DNA of 64,000 nucleotides from Desulfobacter sp. (GTDB lineage Bacteria > Desulfobacterota > Desulfobacteria > Desulfobacterales > Desulfobacteraceae): contig CP054838.1 in the NCBI GenBank assembly GCA_028768545.1, forward strand, positions 2,777,001 through 2,841,000. Reading direction: 5' to 3'. Under the pieces are notes generated by a model. The model had not been told where the DNA came from. It did not search any database and saw only the letters and a list, made by a program, of their open reading frames with translations. Shown in pieces: positions 54,076 through 63,526 of the stretch; the stretch's first letter is position 1; every line of letters starts with the position of its first letter. The translations under genes were made by a program, and so were the position numbers.

Positions 54076-54735
54076 TCAGATATACATTAAATATCGAAAG
54101 GAAAGCCAGAAATGACAGGCACTGCCCAGGATAACAAAACAATGCCAGATTTCATGGAACCCTAGTATGCCCGGAAAGGGGTTGGGCTTTTTAAGGGCGT
54201 AAATCACAGCCCCCACACTGTAGAACACCCCGCCCAGCGCCAGCCAGAACAGGGCAATGGGTGCAAGCGTTTTAACCAGAGGATAGGCCGCCACCGTGCA
54301 CAGCCATCCCATCATCAAATAAATAAGGGTGGAAATCCATCTTGGGGCGTTCATGAAAAAAATTTTTAAAAAAATCCCCACAATGGCAATGGCCCAGACC
54401 GTGGCGAACAGGCTCCACCCCCAGGGTCCCCTCAAGGGAACCAGACAAAGCGGGGTGTAGGACCCGGCAATCACCATAAAAATCATGATATGATCGATGC
54501 GGCGAAAAATCATCAAGGCCTTTTCGGAAATCCGCAGCCCATGGTAGAGAAAACTTGAGGTATACATCATAATCAGGGTGGCACCGAAAATGGAAAAGGA
54601 AACCACATGCCAGACATCTGCCTTTAAAACGGCAAAAACCACCATCAATGTGAGTGCGGCAATAGACCCTAAAGCACCTGCCCCGTGGGAAATGGCATTT
54701 ACCGGTTCCCTTAATATTTTTTTATAAACACACAT
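54076..54735 (-). CDS. Hemolysin III (HlyIII/PAQR) family membrane protein
   Basis: 219 residues with seven predicted membrane segments. PAQR hallmarks: EPVNAISHGAGALGSIAAL near the start, SSFLYHG with Ser and His, IFRRIDHIMIFMVIAGSYTP with the conserved Asp-His, and FHEIWHCFVILGSACHF with two His at the end. These residues form the zinc site of the superfamily. Function in bacteria is unclear; lipid or membrane-stress roles are proposed. Probably complete. Confidence 0.92.
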   Translation of the reverse strand: MCVYKKILREPVNAISHGAGALGSIAALTLMVVFAVLKADVWHVVSFSIFGATLIMMYTSSFLYHGLRISEKALMIFRRIDHIMIFMVIAGSYTPLCLVPLRGPWGWSLFATVWAIAIVGIFLKIFFMNAPRWISTLIYLMMGWLCTVAAYPLVKTLAPIALFWLALGGVFYSVGAVIYALKKPNPFPGILGFHEIWHCFVILGSACHFWLSFRYLMYI

Positions 54736-54955
54736 AAGATACCCATCTAATCAATATAGAACCAAGGCTCAAGATCTTTTCTGAAATTTACAAAAATTTT
54801 ACCAAAACCGCATCAAATCCCCCCAAAAAACACCGACAAAAAAGTAAGATCTCCCGGCACTCGATTAAAAAAAACAGGTCATACGGTAAAAACCTTTGAA
54901 ATTTCAAATTCCTGTGCTAATAGTGGCAAAGGTTTTCGTAACATACATCATTTGT

Positions 54956-55792
54956 GGTTCTGTTGCAAAAAATATTTCCAGGACAAAGAGATCGTTCAGG
55001 CGTAAAATTTACGCAGCATAAGAAAACAGATTTTCGACGAATTCTTTCTGCTTTAAAATTTCTCCCTTCCTAATATTTTTAACTTGTCCTTTTCTGATCA
55101 TGTTCATAATTTCATAGCCTTTTAGCGTCCGCCAGGCAGAATGAAATGTCTTGAACCCCATACCAGCTCTGACAAGCTTTTTGATAAACCGGTGGTCTTG
55201 CTCAATAATATTGTTCAGATATTTATTCTGTCTTAGGATACAGTCCTTATTCAGAAGCTTTTTTTCTTTCAAAGCCTTTACTGCCGGAGGATATGCAGGA
55301 TTTCCGTCAACACTCAGAACCCGAGGTCTGGAGCTATTGGAAGCTCGCAGCATCTTTTTAAAAAATCGTTTGGCAGATTCCATATTACGTCTGCTGCGAA
55401 GAAGAAAATCGATGGTATTTCCACGGGAATCGACCGCTCGGTAAAGATACTTCATTTTCCCCCGCACCTTGATATATGTTTCATCAATACGGTAAGAATC
55501 ATTTGATTGCCGCAGATACTTCCTGCTTCGCTTTTCCATTTCAGGAGCATAGCGCTGAACCCATCGGTAAATGGTACTGTGATCCACAGACAAGCCCCGT
55601 TCTTGCATCATCTCTTCCAGATTCCTGTAACTCAGTTGATATCTCAGATACCAGCGAACATTCAACAGGATGATTTCTTTTTCATAATGACGCCACTTGA
55701 AAGGGTTTTCATTTTTCATACTATCTCTCTGCAAACAAATTAGTGCCAAAACGGACTTGTATCAGACATTAATAATTTTTTGCAACAGAACC
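54956..55792 (-). mobile_element. IS6-family insertion sequence, complete copy 4
   Basis: 837 bp, same ends as copy 1, transposase on the minus strand. Flanks TCATTTGT and GCCCGGCG do not match each other or the free flanks of the other copies. Its right end cuts a TPR-like gene. Confidence 0.93.
55009..55722 (-). CDS. IS6-family transposase
   Basis: 237 residues, the same protein as at 11428-12141, intact. Start ATG 55722. A base change in the leader (TTTGTTTGC instead of the TTTATTTGC of the other copies, read on its own strand with the matching complement) does not affect the coding part. Confidence 0.9.
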   Translation of the reverse strand, partial: SMKNENPFKWRHYEKEIILLNVRWYLRYQLSYRNLEEMMQERGLSVDHSTIYRWVQRYAPEMEKRSRKYLRQSNDSYRIDETYIKVRGKMKYLYRAVDSRGNTIDFLLRSRRNMESAKRFFKKMLRASNSSRPRVLSVDGNPAYPPAVKALKEKKLLNKDCILRQNKYLNNIIEQDHRFIKKLVRAGMGFKTFHSAWRTLKGYEIMNMIRKGQVKNIRKGEILKQKEFVENLFSYAA

Positions 55793-55972
55793 GCCCGGCG
55801 TGCCCTTGAAGTTAAACAGGCCTCTTTTATTCTAGACACCTATGTTGAAGCCTTGTTCGTCAATGATTTTAAAAAAGAGGCATTGGATGCCGCCAAGCGA
55901 GCATTGGCACTTGCTTCGGAAAAACGAGCCTATTACCGGGACCAGGTGGTTCGGTTTGAAAATCGGCTATAG
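55793..55972 (+). pseudogene. TPR-like protein, C-terminal fragment
   Basis: The frame running out of the IS6 end reads ARRALEVKQASFILDTYVEA, then FKKEALDAAKRALALASEKR and ends in FENRL. The two-helix pattern with Ala and Tyr at spaced positions fits a tetratricopeptide repeat. The 5' part is missing. Confidence 0.6.
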
Positions 55973-56190
55973 CCGGAATATTCCATGAAATTTTAAGTGT
56001 TTTGCCAAAAAGCTATATTATTACAACCGGTTATGTCTTTTTTTAAGTCGTTTTCCATTATACAAAACCTCACCCTCCGGCAAAGCGGTTTACCTCATCT
56101 GCTGGGTTACAGTCCGCTCGCAGTAAAGGAATAGGGCTTCTCGGTCTGTGCCTTGCAGCTAAGGCAAAAACGCTTTGTGAAATATGGGGG

Positions 56191-56880
56191 CTAAATTCCC
56201 ACCGGGAAAAAGGCTATCCCGGCGATGTGAACCACCTGCTTGATCATCCGGTCCCCCCGGCTTTCCACGATCAGGGACATGGTGTCCGTCAGTGAGATCA
56301 GCTTGCCAAACAATCGTTCAAAGCTCAGGTTTTTTTCCGGGCCGTCACAGATATTGGTGGTCAGATAGAGGCTGTTGTCTGGGGTTCGCCGGGTTTTGAG
56401 CCGCCAGACCAGAATTTCAATGTTCCGGGCGGAATTGTAAAGATTCTGGGCATCCAGAAAATCAAGTATGAACAAATCACATTTTTCATTGTATGCGGTG
56501 AAAAGCATGGTGAAAAGCCCGTACATCATTGCATATACCCGGTCCCCCCTATACTCGGGTTCAAATCCCTTGAGAATGGCGTCCGTGCTTCGGGTCTCGT
56601 TCAGTTCCGGTTCAGGAGGCAAGGGCGGGCATTGGAAAATTTTGGATATCTGGGAGTCAATGGTGGCCCCGGGAGATTTTGCAAGTTCCAGGGAATTCAT
56701 TTTATAGAGTTTGCGGGTCAGGGTTTTCAGCAGGATAAGGGTCTGGTCTATGTGAATGTCCGATACCTGGTTGATATCGGTTTTGGCCAGGGTCTCAACC
56801 TTGAAATCCGTTGAGACACACCCGGCCGTCGCAAATACGAAGCAAACTATTAAGATTGGATATTTAAGAAGCGTTTCCAG
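56191..56880 (-). CDS. Putative lipoprotein with a non-AUG start
   Basis: No family recognised. The first ATG (56700) would give a 169-residue protein without export signal. The frame is open upstream and there encodes a clear lipoprotein signal: LLKYPILIVCFVF then ATAGC, with lipobox Cys. The only start-like codon before it is CTG at 56878-56880 (the codon two before it is a TGA), so 229 residues from CTG are proposed. It overlaps the end of the NifU-like gene and is probably translated by coupling. The mature part has a central FTAYNEKCDLFILDFLDAQN helix region and an amphipathic C-terminus. Likely inner- or outer-membrane-anchored in the periplasm. Confidence 0.6.
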   Translation of the reverse strand: METLLKYPILIVCFVFATAGCVSTDFKVETLAKTDINQVSDIHIDQTLILLKTLTRKLYKMNSLELAKSPGATIDSQISKIFQCPPLPPEPELNETRSTDAILKGFEPEYRGDRVYAMMYGLFTMLFTAYNEKCDLFILDFLDAQNLYNSARNIEILVWRLKTRRTPDNSLYLTTNICDGPEKNLSFERLFGKLISLTDTMSLIVESRGDRMIKQVVHIAGIAFFPVGI

Positions 56881-57289
56881 ACTTCAGCTCTTCAATTCCC
56901 TGGTGCATGGTTTTTACTGCCAGCTGGATGCAGTGGTGCTTTTTTTCAGGGATATTTTCAAGCACTTTGAAAACATCTCCGTCATTGATGGATAAGGCCT
57001 GGTCTAAGGTTTTGCCTTTGGCCAGGTCCACCGCGGCCATGGCAGCTGAAATAGCACCGGCACAGCCTGTGATTTCATACCGGACATCCTGGATGACCTG
57101 GTGGGTGTCTACCTTGATGTAAATCTTCATTGTATCTCCGCAGGATCCCACTTTTTCAGAGATCTGATCTGCGTTTTCAATCATACCCATATATTTTTTT
57201 TCAAGGTAATAATCAATTGCCGGTGCCGCATAGCCGGCGTCTGACAGCATTTTGCGTTCCGCATCCGATGTTGTAATTTCAGTGACCAC
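56864..57289 (-). CDS. NifU/IscU-like iron-sulfur scaffold protein
   Basis: 141 residues, GTG start with AAGGG nine bases upstream. The three ligand cysteines sit in GSCGDTMKIYIKV, ITGCAGAISAAMAA and EKKHHCIQLAVKT, and the usual Asp-like position is kept in GDTM. N-terminal extension DAERKMLSDAGYAAPAIDYY resembles the short iron-sulfur scaffolds found in anaerobes without a full isc operon. It probably assembles clusters for the many Fe-S proteins here. It overlaps the lipoprotein gene. Confidence 0.88.
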   Translation of the reverse strand: MVTEITTSDAERKMLSDAGYAAPAIDYYLEKKYMGMIENADQISEKVGSCGDTMKIYIKVDTHQVIQDVRYEITGCAGAISAAMAAVDLAKGKTLDQALSINDGDVFKVLENIPEKKHHCIQLAVKTMHQGIEELKSGNAS

Positions 57290-57455
57290 TTAAATTTCCC
57301 TTATTTTACGCCCTAACCAAAAACAAAATATTTTACCGGGCAATGGAATAAAATATTCTTTGAGTTCATAAATATAATAACCTTCCTAAAATAATGAATT
57401 TCTTTTTGATGTCAAGGGAAATGAAGCAGATGATAAAAAACCCATGGAAAATCTC

Positions 57456-57486
57456 TTGACAGAATTTGCCGGGTTTGGGCAATAAT
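57456..57486 (+). promoter_or_regulatory. Candidate sigma-70 promoter of the gene at 57525
   Basis: TTGACA (57456-57461), a 19-base spacer and AATAAT (57481-57486). The spacer is longer than optimum. Confidence 0.45.
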
Positions 57487-57524
57487 AGGTTGTAATTTAA
57501 GTAAATTCTAATAAGGGGGGCCTC

Positions 57525-57800
57525 ATGGAAGAAGAAAAAAATAAGGCGTTTTTTCTAAAGGAGAGGATTGTCCGGCTCAAGCTTTTTGACGGCACCTTGA
57601 TAAACGGCCAGGTGAATATCAGCCGAAATCACGGATATGAACGTCTTTCTGATTTTATCAGTGATAAAAAAGATCCCTTTCTGGTGGTCTTCAATGCCAC
57701 ACTTTACGATAAGACGATTGAAAATTCTGAAAAGCATAAAACATTGTTTGTTAATAAAACTCATATTCTTTGGGTGGAACCCGACGAAGAGCAGAAATAG
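57525..57800 (+). CDS. Conserved hypothetical protein
   Basis: 91 residues, ATG behind AAGGGGGG. The sequence FFLKERIVRLKLFDGTLING then QVNISRNHGYERLSDFI, with DPFLVVFNATLYD and FVNKTHILWVEP, forms an all-beta small domain resembling DUF6812-type (Sm-like) proteins. No enzymatic motif. A promoter lies just upstream. The gene may share a transcript with khpA, 126 bases downstream. Confidence 0.6.
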   Translation: MEEEKNKAFFLKERIVRLKLFDGTLINGQVNISRNHGYERLSDFISDKKDPFLVVFNATLYDKTIENSEKHKTLFVNKTHILWVEPDEEQK

Positions 57801-57926
57801 TGCTTGTGATTATAGACGGTTATGATATGGTATTAAAAATATACTCGTTTGATCAGCCCTTAATCGTTAAAAGTTGTAGCTTTATATACCATATTCATTA
57901 TCACCTTGGCTAAAGGAGATCAGGTT

Positions 57927-58157
57927 ATGAAAGAGTTGATTAAGTTTATTGCACAGGCACTGGTTGATGACCCGGAACAGGTTGATGTTCAAGAGATTAA
58001 AGCCCAGCAGACTCTTGTGCTGGAACTTCGGGTAGCCAAAGAAGACCTTGGGAAAGTCATTGGAAAAAAAGGAAGAACAGCCCAGGCCATGAGAACAATT
58101 CTATCCTGCGCCTCTGCCAAGGAACAAAAAAGGGTGATTTTAGAGATCGTAGAGTAA
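57927..58157 (+). CDS. khpA: KH-domain RNA-binding protein
   Basis: 76 residues from the ATG at 57927, with AAGGAG nine bases upstream. A KH domain with the G-x-x-G loop in LGKVIGKKGRTAQAMRTIL. KhpA binds RNA, often with KhpB, and affects cell-division or sRNA functions. In most genomes it lies between rpsP and rimM; here it is alone. A strong terminator follows. Confidence 0.92.
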   Translation: MKELIKFIAQALVDDPEQVDVQEIKAQQTLVLELRVAKEDLGKVIGKKGRTAQAMRTILSCASAKEQKRVILEIVE

Positions 58158-58222
58158 ATGTTTATGGAATAAATCCTTTTTGGATTTAAAGATCTTACGA
58201 ACAGCCATTTACCGAAAATGGG

Positions 58223-58510
58223 TTAAAGGCCGGAATTTTTCCGGCCTTTTTGTTCCTCTATCAGATGGGCAATCTTTTTTGAGGCGGGCATGCGCTTGGT
58301 TTGGTATTCCAGACAAAAGGCCTGTCGCTTTGTCATGAAAGGGCTTTGGGCCACACAGGTCACAGGCAGCCGGCCTCTGGTATACTTTGATGCCCGTCCC
58401 AGGTTGTGGGTTTTAATCCTGGCATCAAGGTCTTTGGTCACCCCGCAATACAAACTTTTATCCGAGCATTCCAGCAGATAGACCTGCCAGTCTTTTTTTT
58501 CTTTGTTCAT
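58223..58510 (-). CDS. GIY-YIG domain protein (UPF0213-like)
   Basis: 95 residues. The GIY-YIG core is YLLECSDKSLYCGVTKDLDA, in which the second motif is YCG, followed by the Arg in RIKTHN. RASKYTRGRLPV and the Glu in FCLEYQTKRMP complete it. Likely a small structure-specific nuclease or DNA-repair protein; function unproven. Its last codons overlap the khpA terminator. Confidence 0.88.
   Translation of the reverse strand: MNKEKKDWQVYLLECSDKSLYCGVTKDLDARIKTHNLGRASKYTRGRLPVTCVAQSPFMTKRQAFCLEYQTKRMPASKKIAHLIEEQKGRKNSGL
58225..58252 (+). terminator. Intrinsic terminator of khpA
   Basis: AAAGGCCGGAA and TTCCGGCCTTTTT form a 10-11 bp stem with a T-rich loop and a T5 tail. It also encodes the C-terminus of the convergent GIY-YIG gene. 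Confidence 0.85.
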
Positions 58511-58558
58511 GGTCTGGGTCTGATATCATTTTTCCCCTTGAAAATCCAAAGGGGCCTT

Positions 58559-59611
58559 TTATCTATAAGTTTCAAAAATTTGTTGAAGTTTCTGGTTTCC
58601 CGGACACAACTCTTTTTGGGTCAAAGTATTCAATGGTTTGTCAGTTGTTTCAAGAATTTCATGGGTCTCTTTAAGACTTTGATTGATGTGCAAAATTCCC
58701 GTGGGGATCCGGCCTTGTTCACGGTGGTCCTCGATCTCATTGATGGCCGTACGCCTATTGGTGACATCAAAGGCTGCGTCGGTTTTGTGAAGATGGATGA
58801 GGGTTCCGTCGTGCAGGGTGACAGACTGGGTTTTCCCTTGTTCACAGCTTGCCGTGATTTCCTCTTTTTCAGGGATGAAATCAACCGTGGCCGTGGCCTC
58901 CATATGGTCGCGGACCCAGTGGTAGCTTTTGGTCGAGGCCGGGGTGTTGTTAAAGGTCACACAGGGGGAAATCACATCCACCAGGGCAAAGCCTTTGTGC
59001 CGTATGCCGGCCTTTAAAAGCGGAACCAATTGCTCCTTGTCTCCTGAAAATCCCCTGGCCACAAATCCGGCCCCCATCTGAACGGCTGTTGCGCACAGGT
59101 CAATGGCTTCAAATGGATTTGGCCGTCCTTTTCTGCTGGAGGATCCCCGGTCAGCCGTGGCTGAATCCTGGCCCTTGGTGAGCCCGTAGCAGCCGTTGTT
59201 CATGACGATATAAACCATGTTCAGATTGCGCCGGATCAGGTGAACAAATTGTCCCATACCAATGGAGGCGGTGTCACCGTCGCCGGAAACACCGATGAAC
59301 AAAAGGTCTTTGTTGGCCATGTTGGCACCGGTGGCAATGGCGGGCATGCGGCCGTGGACCGTGTTAAACCCATGGGATTTGTTGAGAAAATAGGCCGGTG
59401 TCTTGGACGAACACCCGATTCCGGAGAGTTTGACCACCTGGTGGGGGGCTATGGATAATTCAAAGCAGGCCTGGATAATGGCGTTGCTGATTGAATCATG
59501 GCCGCAGCCGGCGCACAGGGTGGAGTCTAATCCTTCATAATCTCTGCGGGTATAGCCTAAATCGTTTTTCGGCAGGTTGGGATGACGGAACACAGGACGT
59601 CTGGAATTCAT
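58559..59611 (-). CDS. korB: 2-oxoacid:ferredoxin oxidoreductase, beta subunit
   Basis: 350 residues. Thiamine diphosphate-binding subunit: LCAGCGHDSISNAII, IGCSSKTPAYFLN, and the TPP motif GVSGDGDTASIGMGQFVHLI ending in NN (VYIVMNNGCYGLTKGQ). SPCVTFNNTPAS is typical of 2-oxoglutarate-type (Kor) enzymes. It works with KorA to convert a 2-oxoacid, CoA and ferredoxin to acyl-CoA, CO2 and reduced ferredoxin. Overlaps korA by four bases. Confidence 0.92.
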   Translation of the reverse strand: MNSRRPVFRHPNLPKNDLGYTRRDYEGLDSTLCAGCGHDSISNAIIQACFELSIAPHQVVKLSGIGCSSKTPAYFLNKSHGFNTVHGRMPAIATGANMANKDLLFIGVSGDGDTASIGMGQFVHLIRRNLNMVYIVMNNGCYGLTKGQDSATADRGSSSRKGRPNPFEAIDLCATAVQMGAGFVARGFSGDKEQLVPLLKAGIRHKGFALVDVISPCVTFNNTPASTKSYHWVRDHMEATATVDFIPEKEEITASCEQGKTQSVTLHDGTLIHLHKTDAAFDVTNRRTAINEIEDHREQGRIPTGILHINQSLKETHEILETTDKPLNTLTQKELCPGNQKLQQIFETYR

Positions 59612-61434
59612 AGAACACCTCCTTTGGCCGTCTGCGACAGCACAGTTTCAATGGATCGGCTGATATATCTTGCATCAATGGGGGTTCCGTCGATATGGGC
59701 AACAGAGACCAGTTTGTCCAGAAGAATGCCCAGTTCGTTGATGAGCAGGGTCTGCATCTGGCCGTCCCGGTTTTGTTCAATCACAAAGGTTTTGTCATGC
59801 TGGTCAATAAAGTCCAGAACCTCATCTTGAAAGGGAAATCCCCTCAACCGCATGGTGTCCAGGGCAAATCCTTTTTTCTCCAGCATCTCTATGGCCTCAT
59901 AGGCCGCATAGGTGCTGGTGCCGAAAAAGATAACCCCCCAGGCTGATCCGGGGTCATTGCATTTGATTCGGGGCTTGGGCACAAGGGTTTTTGCGGTATT
60001 CCATTTTTTGGACAATCGCTCCATACACCGTTTATAGGCGTCAGTATCCTCGGTATAGGCCGCATATTCGTTGTGGGAGGATCCCCGGGTAAAATAGGCG
60101 CCTTTTTCCGGATGGGTGCCGGGCAAGGTCCTGTAGCAGACCCCATCGCCGTCCCGGTCCAGGTATCTGCCCCAGTCTTCGGTCATGGCGTCAAGCTGGT
60201 CTTTGTCAAGCACTTTTCCCCGGCAGTATTTTCGGTTGTCATCCCAGACCATGGGCAGACAGACATGGTCATTCATACCCAGGTCCAGGTCACTCATGAG
60301 AATCACCGGGGTCTGAAGTGATTCTGCAATATCAAAGCTGTCCGCCGCCATTTCAAAGCATTCTTTAGGATCGCAGGGAAAGAGCAGTACATGTTTGGTA
60401 TCGCCGTGGGAGGCATAGGCACAGGCCTGGATGTCTGACTGCTGGGTCCGTGTGGGCATGCCCGTGCTGGGGCCTGCCCTTTGAACATCCACCACCACCA
60501 CGGGGATTTCGGTAAAATAGGCCAGGCCCAGCAGTTCATTCATCAAAGAGATGCCGGGGCCTGAGGTGGCGGTAAAGGCCCGGGCACCGTTCCACCCGGC
60601 CCCCACGGCAATCCCCAGGGCTGCCAGTTCATCTTCCGCCTGGATAATGGCGGCCTGGCGTTTTCCCGAGGTGTCCAGCCGGTGCTGGCGGGTCAGCTTG
60701 TCAAAGGCTTCAATCACTGAGGTGGACGGGGTAATGGGATACCACCCGGCAACAGTGGCACCGCCGTACATGGCCCCAAGGGCCGTGGCCGTGTTGCCGT
60801 CCATGAGAATATGGCTGGACAGCTGGGTGCTGGGTTGTAATGAAAGCTTGCATACCCCGGGAAAATGTTCTGCTGCGTATTCAAATCCCAGTTCCAGGGC
60901 CCGGATATTGGGAGCGGCCAGCTTGGGTTTTTTGCTGAACTGTTTTGTAATGGAGTCGGTGAGAATGCTAAAATCCATATCCAGCAGATGGGCCAGCGTC
61001 CCCACATAGATAATGTTTTTAAGCAGGGGCCTGAGCTTGGGGTTTTCAATTTCTTGGTTGCAGATATGGGTCAGCGGCATGCCGATAAGGGTGATGTCCG
61101 TGCGGTTGTACCGTTCTGACAAAGATCTTGTGGAATCATAGAAAAAATATCCTCCGGGCAGAAGATCCTCATAATCTTTTTCAAGGGTCTGGCCGTTGAC
61201 AGCCACAATGAAATCATATCCTCCCCGGCGGCCCTGGTAGCCCGCTTCATTCACCCTGACCTCATACCAGGTGGGCAGGCCCTGGATGTTGGACGGAAAA
61301 ATATTTTTGGGGCTCACCATCACCCCGAGTCTGAAAACCGCCTTTGCAAATAAATTATTGGCACTGGCGGAGCCGGATCCGTTTACATTGGCAAACCGGA
61401 CAACAAAGTCATTGACAGATTCAAGTTTTTTCAT
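59608..61434 (-). CDS. korA: 2-oxoacid:ferredoxin oxidoreductase, gamma-alpha fused subunit
   Basis: 608 residues. The N-terminal third (residues 1-190) is the gamma domain (FANVNGSGSASANNLFAKAV, NPKLRPLLKNIIYVGTLA). The rest is the alpha domain with YPITPSTSVIEAFDKL, IQAEDELAALGIAVGAGWNG and TATSGPGISLMNE. Substrate cannot be fixed from sequence, but 2-oxoglutarate or a branched 2-oxoacid is likely. Four-base overlaps on both sides show tight coupling with korB and the GltD-like gene. Confidence 0.92.
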   Translation of the reverse strand: MKKLESVNDFVVRFANVNGSGSASANNLFAKAVFRLGVMVSPKNIFPSNIQGLPTWYEVRVNEAGYQGRRGGYDFIVAVNGQTLEKDYEDLLPGGYFFYDSTRSLSERYNRTDITLIGMPLTHICNQEIENPKLRPLLKNIIYVGTLAHLLDMDFSILTDSITKQFSKKPKLAAPNIRALELGFEYAAEHFPGVCKLSLQPSTQLSSHILMDGNTATALGAMYGGATVAGWYPITPSTSVIEAFDKLTRQHRLDTSGKRQAAIIQAEDELAALGIAVGAGWNGARAFTATSGPGISLMNELLGLAYFTEIPVVVVDVQRAGPSTGMPTRTQQSDIQACAYASHGDTKHVLLFPCDPKECFEMAADSFDIAESLQTPVILMSDLDLGMNDHVCLPMVWDDNRKYCRGKVLDKDQLDAMTEDWGRYLDRDGDGVCYRTLPGTHPEKGAYFTRGSSHNEYAAYTEDTDAYKRCMERLSKKWNTAKTLVPKPRIKCNDPGSAWGVIFFGTSTYAAYEAIEMLEKKGFALDTMRLRGFPFQDEVLDFIDQHDKTFVIEQNRDGQMQTLLINELGILLDKLVSVAHIDGTPIDARYISRSIETVLSQTAKGGVL

Positions 61435-63176
61435 TTTTGCCCTGCCTTTGGGGGATTATAGGTGTATTTTTGCATGTCCCAGGCCGCGGTTGGACACCGT
61501 TCTGCGCACAGTCCGCAATGAAGGCAGAGGTCTTCATCTTTTACCATGACGCGTCCTGTGGCAAGTGTATCAGAGACATACAGGGGTTGGCTTTCATTTT
61601 TTGCAGGAACTCCAAGGCTGGATCTCAGCTCCTGTTCATCCTTGTTTTTAACAAAATTAATGCAGGTGGTGGGGCAGACATCCACACAGGCATCGCATTC
61701 AATGCACAGGTCCGGGGTAAACACCGTCTGGATATCACAGTTGAGACAGCGCAGTGACTCTTTGGACCCCACTTTGGGGTTGAATCCCAGTTCCACTTCA
61801 AGGAGGCGGTCCTTGATGGATTTAACCTTGGACACCATGGGCACCGGATGCCGCATCTTGTCCGAGACCTGGCTGTTGTAGAGCCAGTCCTTCATCCCCA
61901 TTTTCTGGCCGGCAAGGGTGGTCACGGGCAGGGGCCGTTTTTTAAGATCCTTTCCATTGCAGAACAGGTCAATGGAAAGGGCGGCCTCGTGACCATGGGC
62001 CACGGCCGTGATCACATTTTTCGGGCCAAAGGCGGCATCACCGCCGAAAAAAACATGATCCAGATCAGACTGAAAGGTGAGTTCATCCACCCGGGGCCGG
62101 CCCTGATCATCAAAGGTGAGGCCGATATCTTTTTCAATCCAGGGAAAGGCATTCTGCTGGCCCACGGCCAGCAGGACTTCGTCGCAGGGGATAAACAGGA
62201 GTTCTCCTTCTGCCTTGTCCGGCAGCAGCTGTTTGAAATTCATCCCTTTTAAGACCTTGCCTTTCATGACAAAATCTACAGGAGAGAGGTGCTCTAAAAT
62301 CGGGATATCCTCCCTGACAGCATCTTCAATCTCCCAGGGGGAGGCCTTCATCTGTTCACGCCCGCCCCGGATGATCACCTTGACCTTTTTTCCCCCAAGT
62401 CTGCGGGCGGTCCTACAGCAGTCCATGGCCGTATTGCCCCCGCCGATCACCAGGGTGGTTTTGCCGGTTTTTTTGGTGTGCCCGTATTGGACACCGGCCA
62501 GCCATTCAATGCCGACATGGACAAACGCTTTGGCAGCCTTTCGTCCGGGCAGATCAAGGTCACGGCCCCTTGGGGCGCCGGTGCCCACAAAAACAGCATC
62601 ATGGCCTTTGGCGAGAAATTCTTTCATGCTGGGGATATAGGTATTTAAATGGGTATTCACCCCCATGTTCAAAATGGCGTTTACCTCTTGGTCCAGCACT
62701 TTTTTGGGCAGCCTGAACGAGGGCACCTGACTTCTAACAAATCCGCCGGCTTCAAGCTGGTCATCATAAAGATCAATGGTATAGCCCAGCCGTACAAGAT
62801 CCCGGGCCACGGTAAGAGATGCAGGGCCTCCGCCGATCAAGGCGATTTTCTTTCCGTTTTTTTTAGGGGGTGGTCCTGGCATGAGATTGGTCACATCCCC
62901 TTTGTTGTCCGCGCAGACCCGTTTGAGCCGGCAGATGGCCACGGCCTTTTCTTCCACCCGGGTCCTTCGGCAGGCCGGCTCACACGGCCTGTCGCACACC
63001 CGGCCCAGAATGCCGGGAAAGACGTTGGATTCCCAGTTGAGCATATAGGCCTGGGCATATTTTTTTTCAGCAATCAGTCTGATGTATTCCGGTACCGGGG
63101 TGTGGGCCGGACATGCAAACTGGCAGTCGATCACGCGATGAAAATATTCAGGATCGTTAATATCTGTTGGATTCAA
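61431..63176 (-). CDS. GltD-like FAD/NAD(P) oxidoreductase with ferredoxin tail
   Basis: 581 residues from the TTG at 63176, which has GGGAG eight bases upstream; a TTG at 63233 is possible but lacks a site. N-terminal 4Fe-4S domain (CQFACPAHTPVPEYI, RVCDRPCEPACRR), a GltD-type FAD/NAD core (ALIGGGPASLTVARDLVRLG, VIGGGNTAMDCCRTARRLGG, VFFGGDAAFGPKNVITAVA), and a C-terminal ferredoxin: CIECDACVDVCPTTCI and CLHCGLCAERCPT. It probably links the Kor enzyme to NAD(P)H, combining the electron acceptor with delta-type ferredoxin. First gene of the kor operon. Confidence 0.88.
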   Translation of the reverse strand: MNPTDINDPEYFHRVIDCQFACPAHTPVPEYIRLIAEKKYAQAYMLNWESNVFPGILGRVCDRPCEPACRRTRVEEKAVAICRLKRVCADNKGDVTNLMPGPPPKKNGKKIALIGGGPASLTVARDLVRLGYTIDLYDDQLEAGGFVRSQVPSFRLPKKVLDQEVNAILNMGVNTHLNTYIPSMKEFLAKGHDAVFVGTGAPRGRDLDLPGRKAAKAFVHVGIEWLAGVQYGHTKKTGKTTLVIGGGNTAMDCCRTARRLGGKKVKVIIRGGREQMKASPWEIEDAVREDIPILEHLSPVDFVMKGKVLKGMNFKQLLPDKAEGELLFIPCDEVLLAVGQQNAFPWIEKDIGLTFDDQGRPRVDELTFQSDLDHVFFGGDAAFGPKNVITAVAHGHEAALSIDLFCNGKDLKKRPLPVTTLAGQKMGMKDWLYNSQVSDKMRHPVPMVSKVKSIKDRLLEVELGFNPKVGSKESLRCLNCDIQTVFTPDLCIECDACVDVCPTTCINFVKNKDEQELRSSLGVPAKNESQPLYVSDTLATGRVMVKDEDLCLHCGLCAERCPTAAWDMQKYTYNPPKAGQK

Positions 63177-63526
63177 TGCCTTTTCTCCCGCTGTTATAAA
63201 GGTGAATTCAATCGATGCCAAAGATGACAACAAACACAGCCATGGTTTAGCTGTATCATCTTGCCGGATTCATGCGCTTTGATTAAATGTCGTTAATTTT
63301 TAAACGAAAAATGAAAAACATCTGCATGAATACCGTCTGTGCTGAAACCATGGTGGAGTTTACCTGTTTTTCATGGAAACGGTCAAGGACGTTTTCTAGT
63401 CTGTGAATCTCTTTGCCCGAAAAAGGGTGAAGGCAGATGATGCAGAAGAATTATATTTTTTTTCGATTATGGGTTTGGTGTAAGAGGGGACCGGATAAAC
63501 CATACTAATTTGATAGGAAATAAAAA

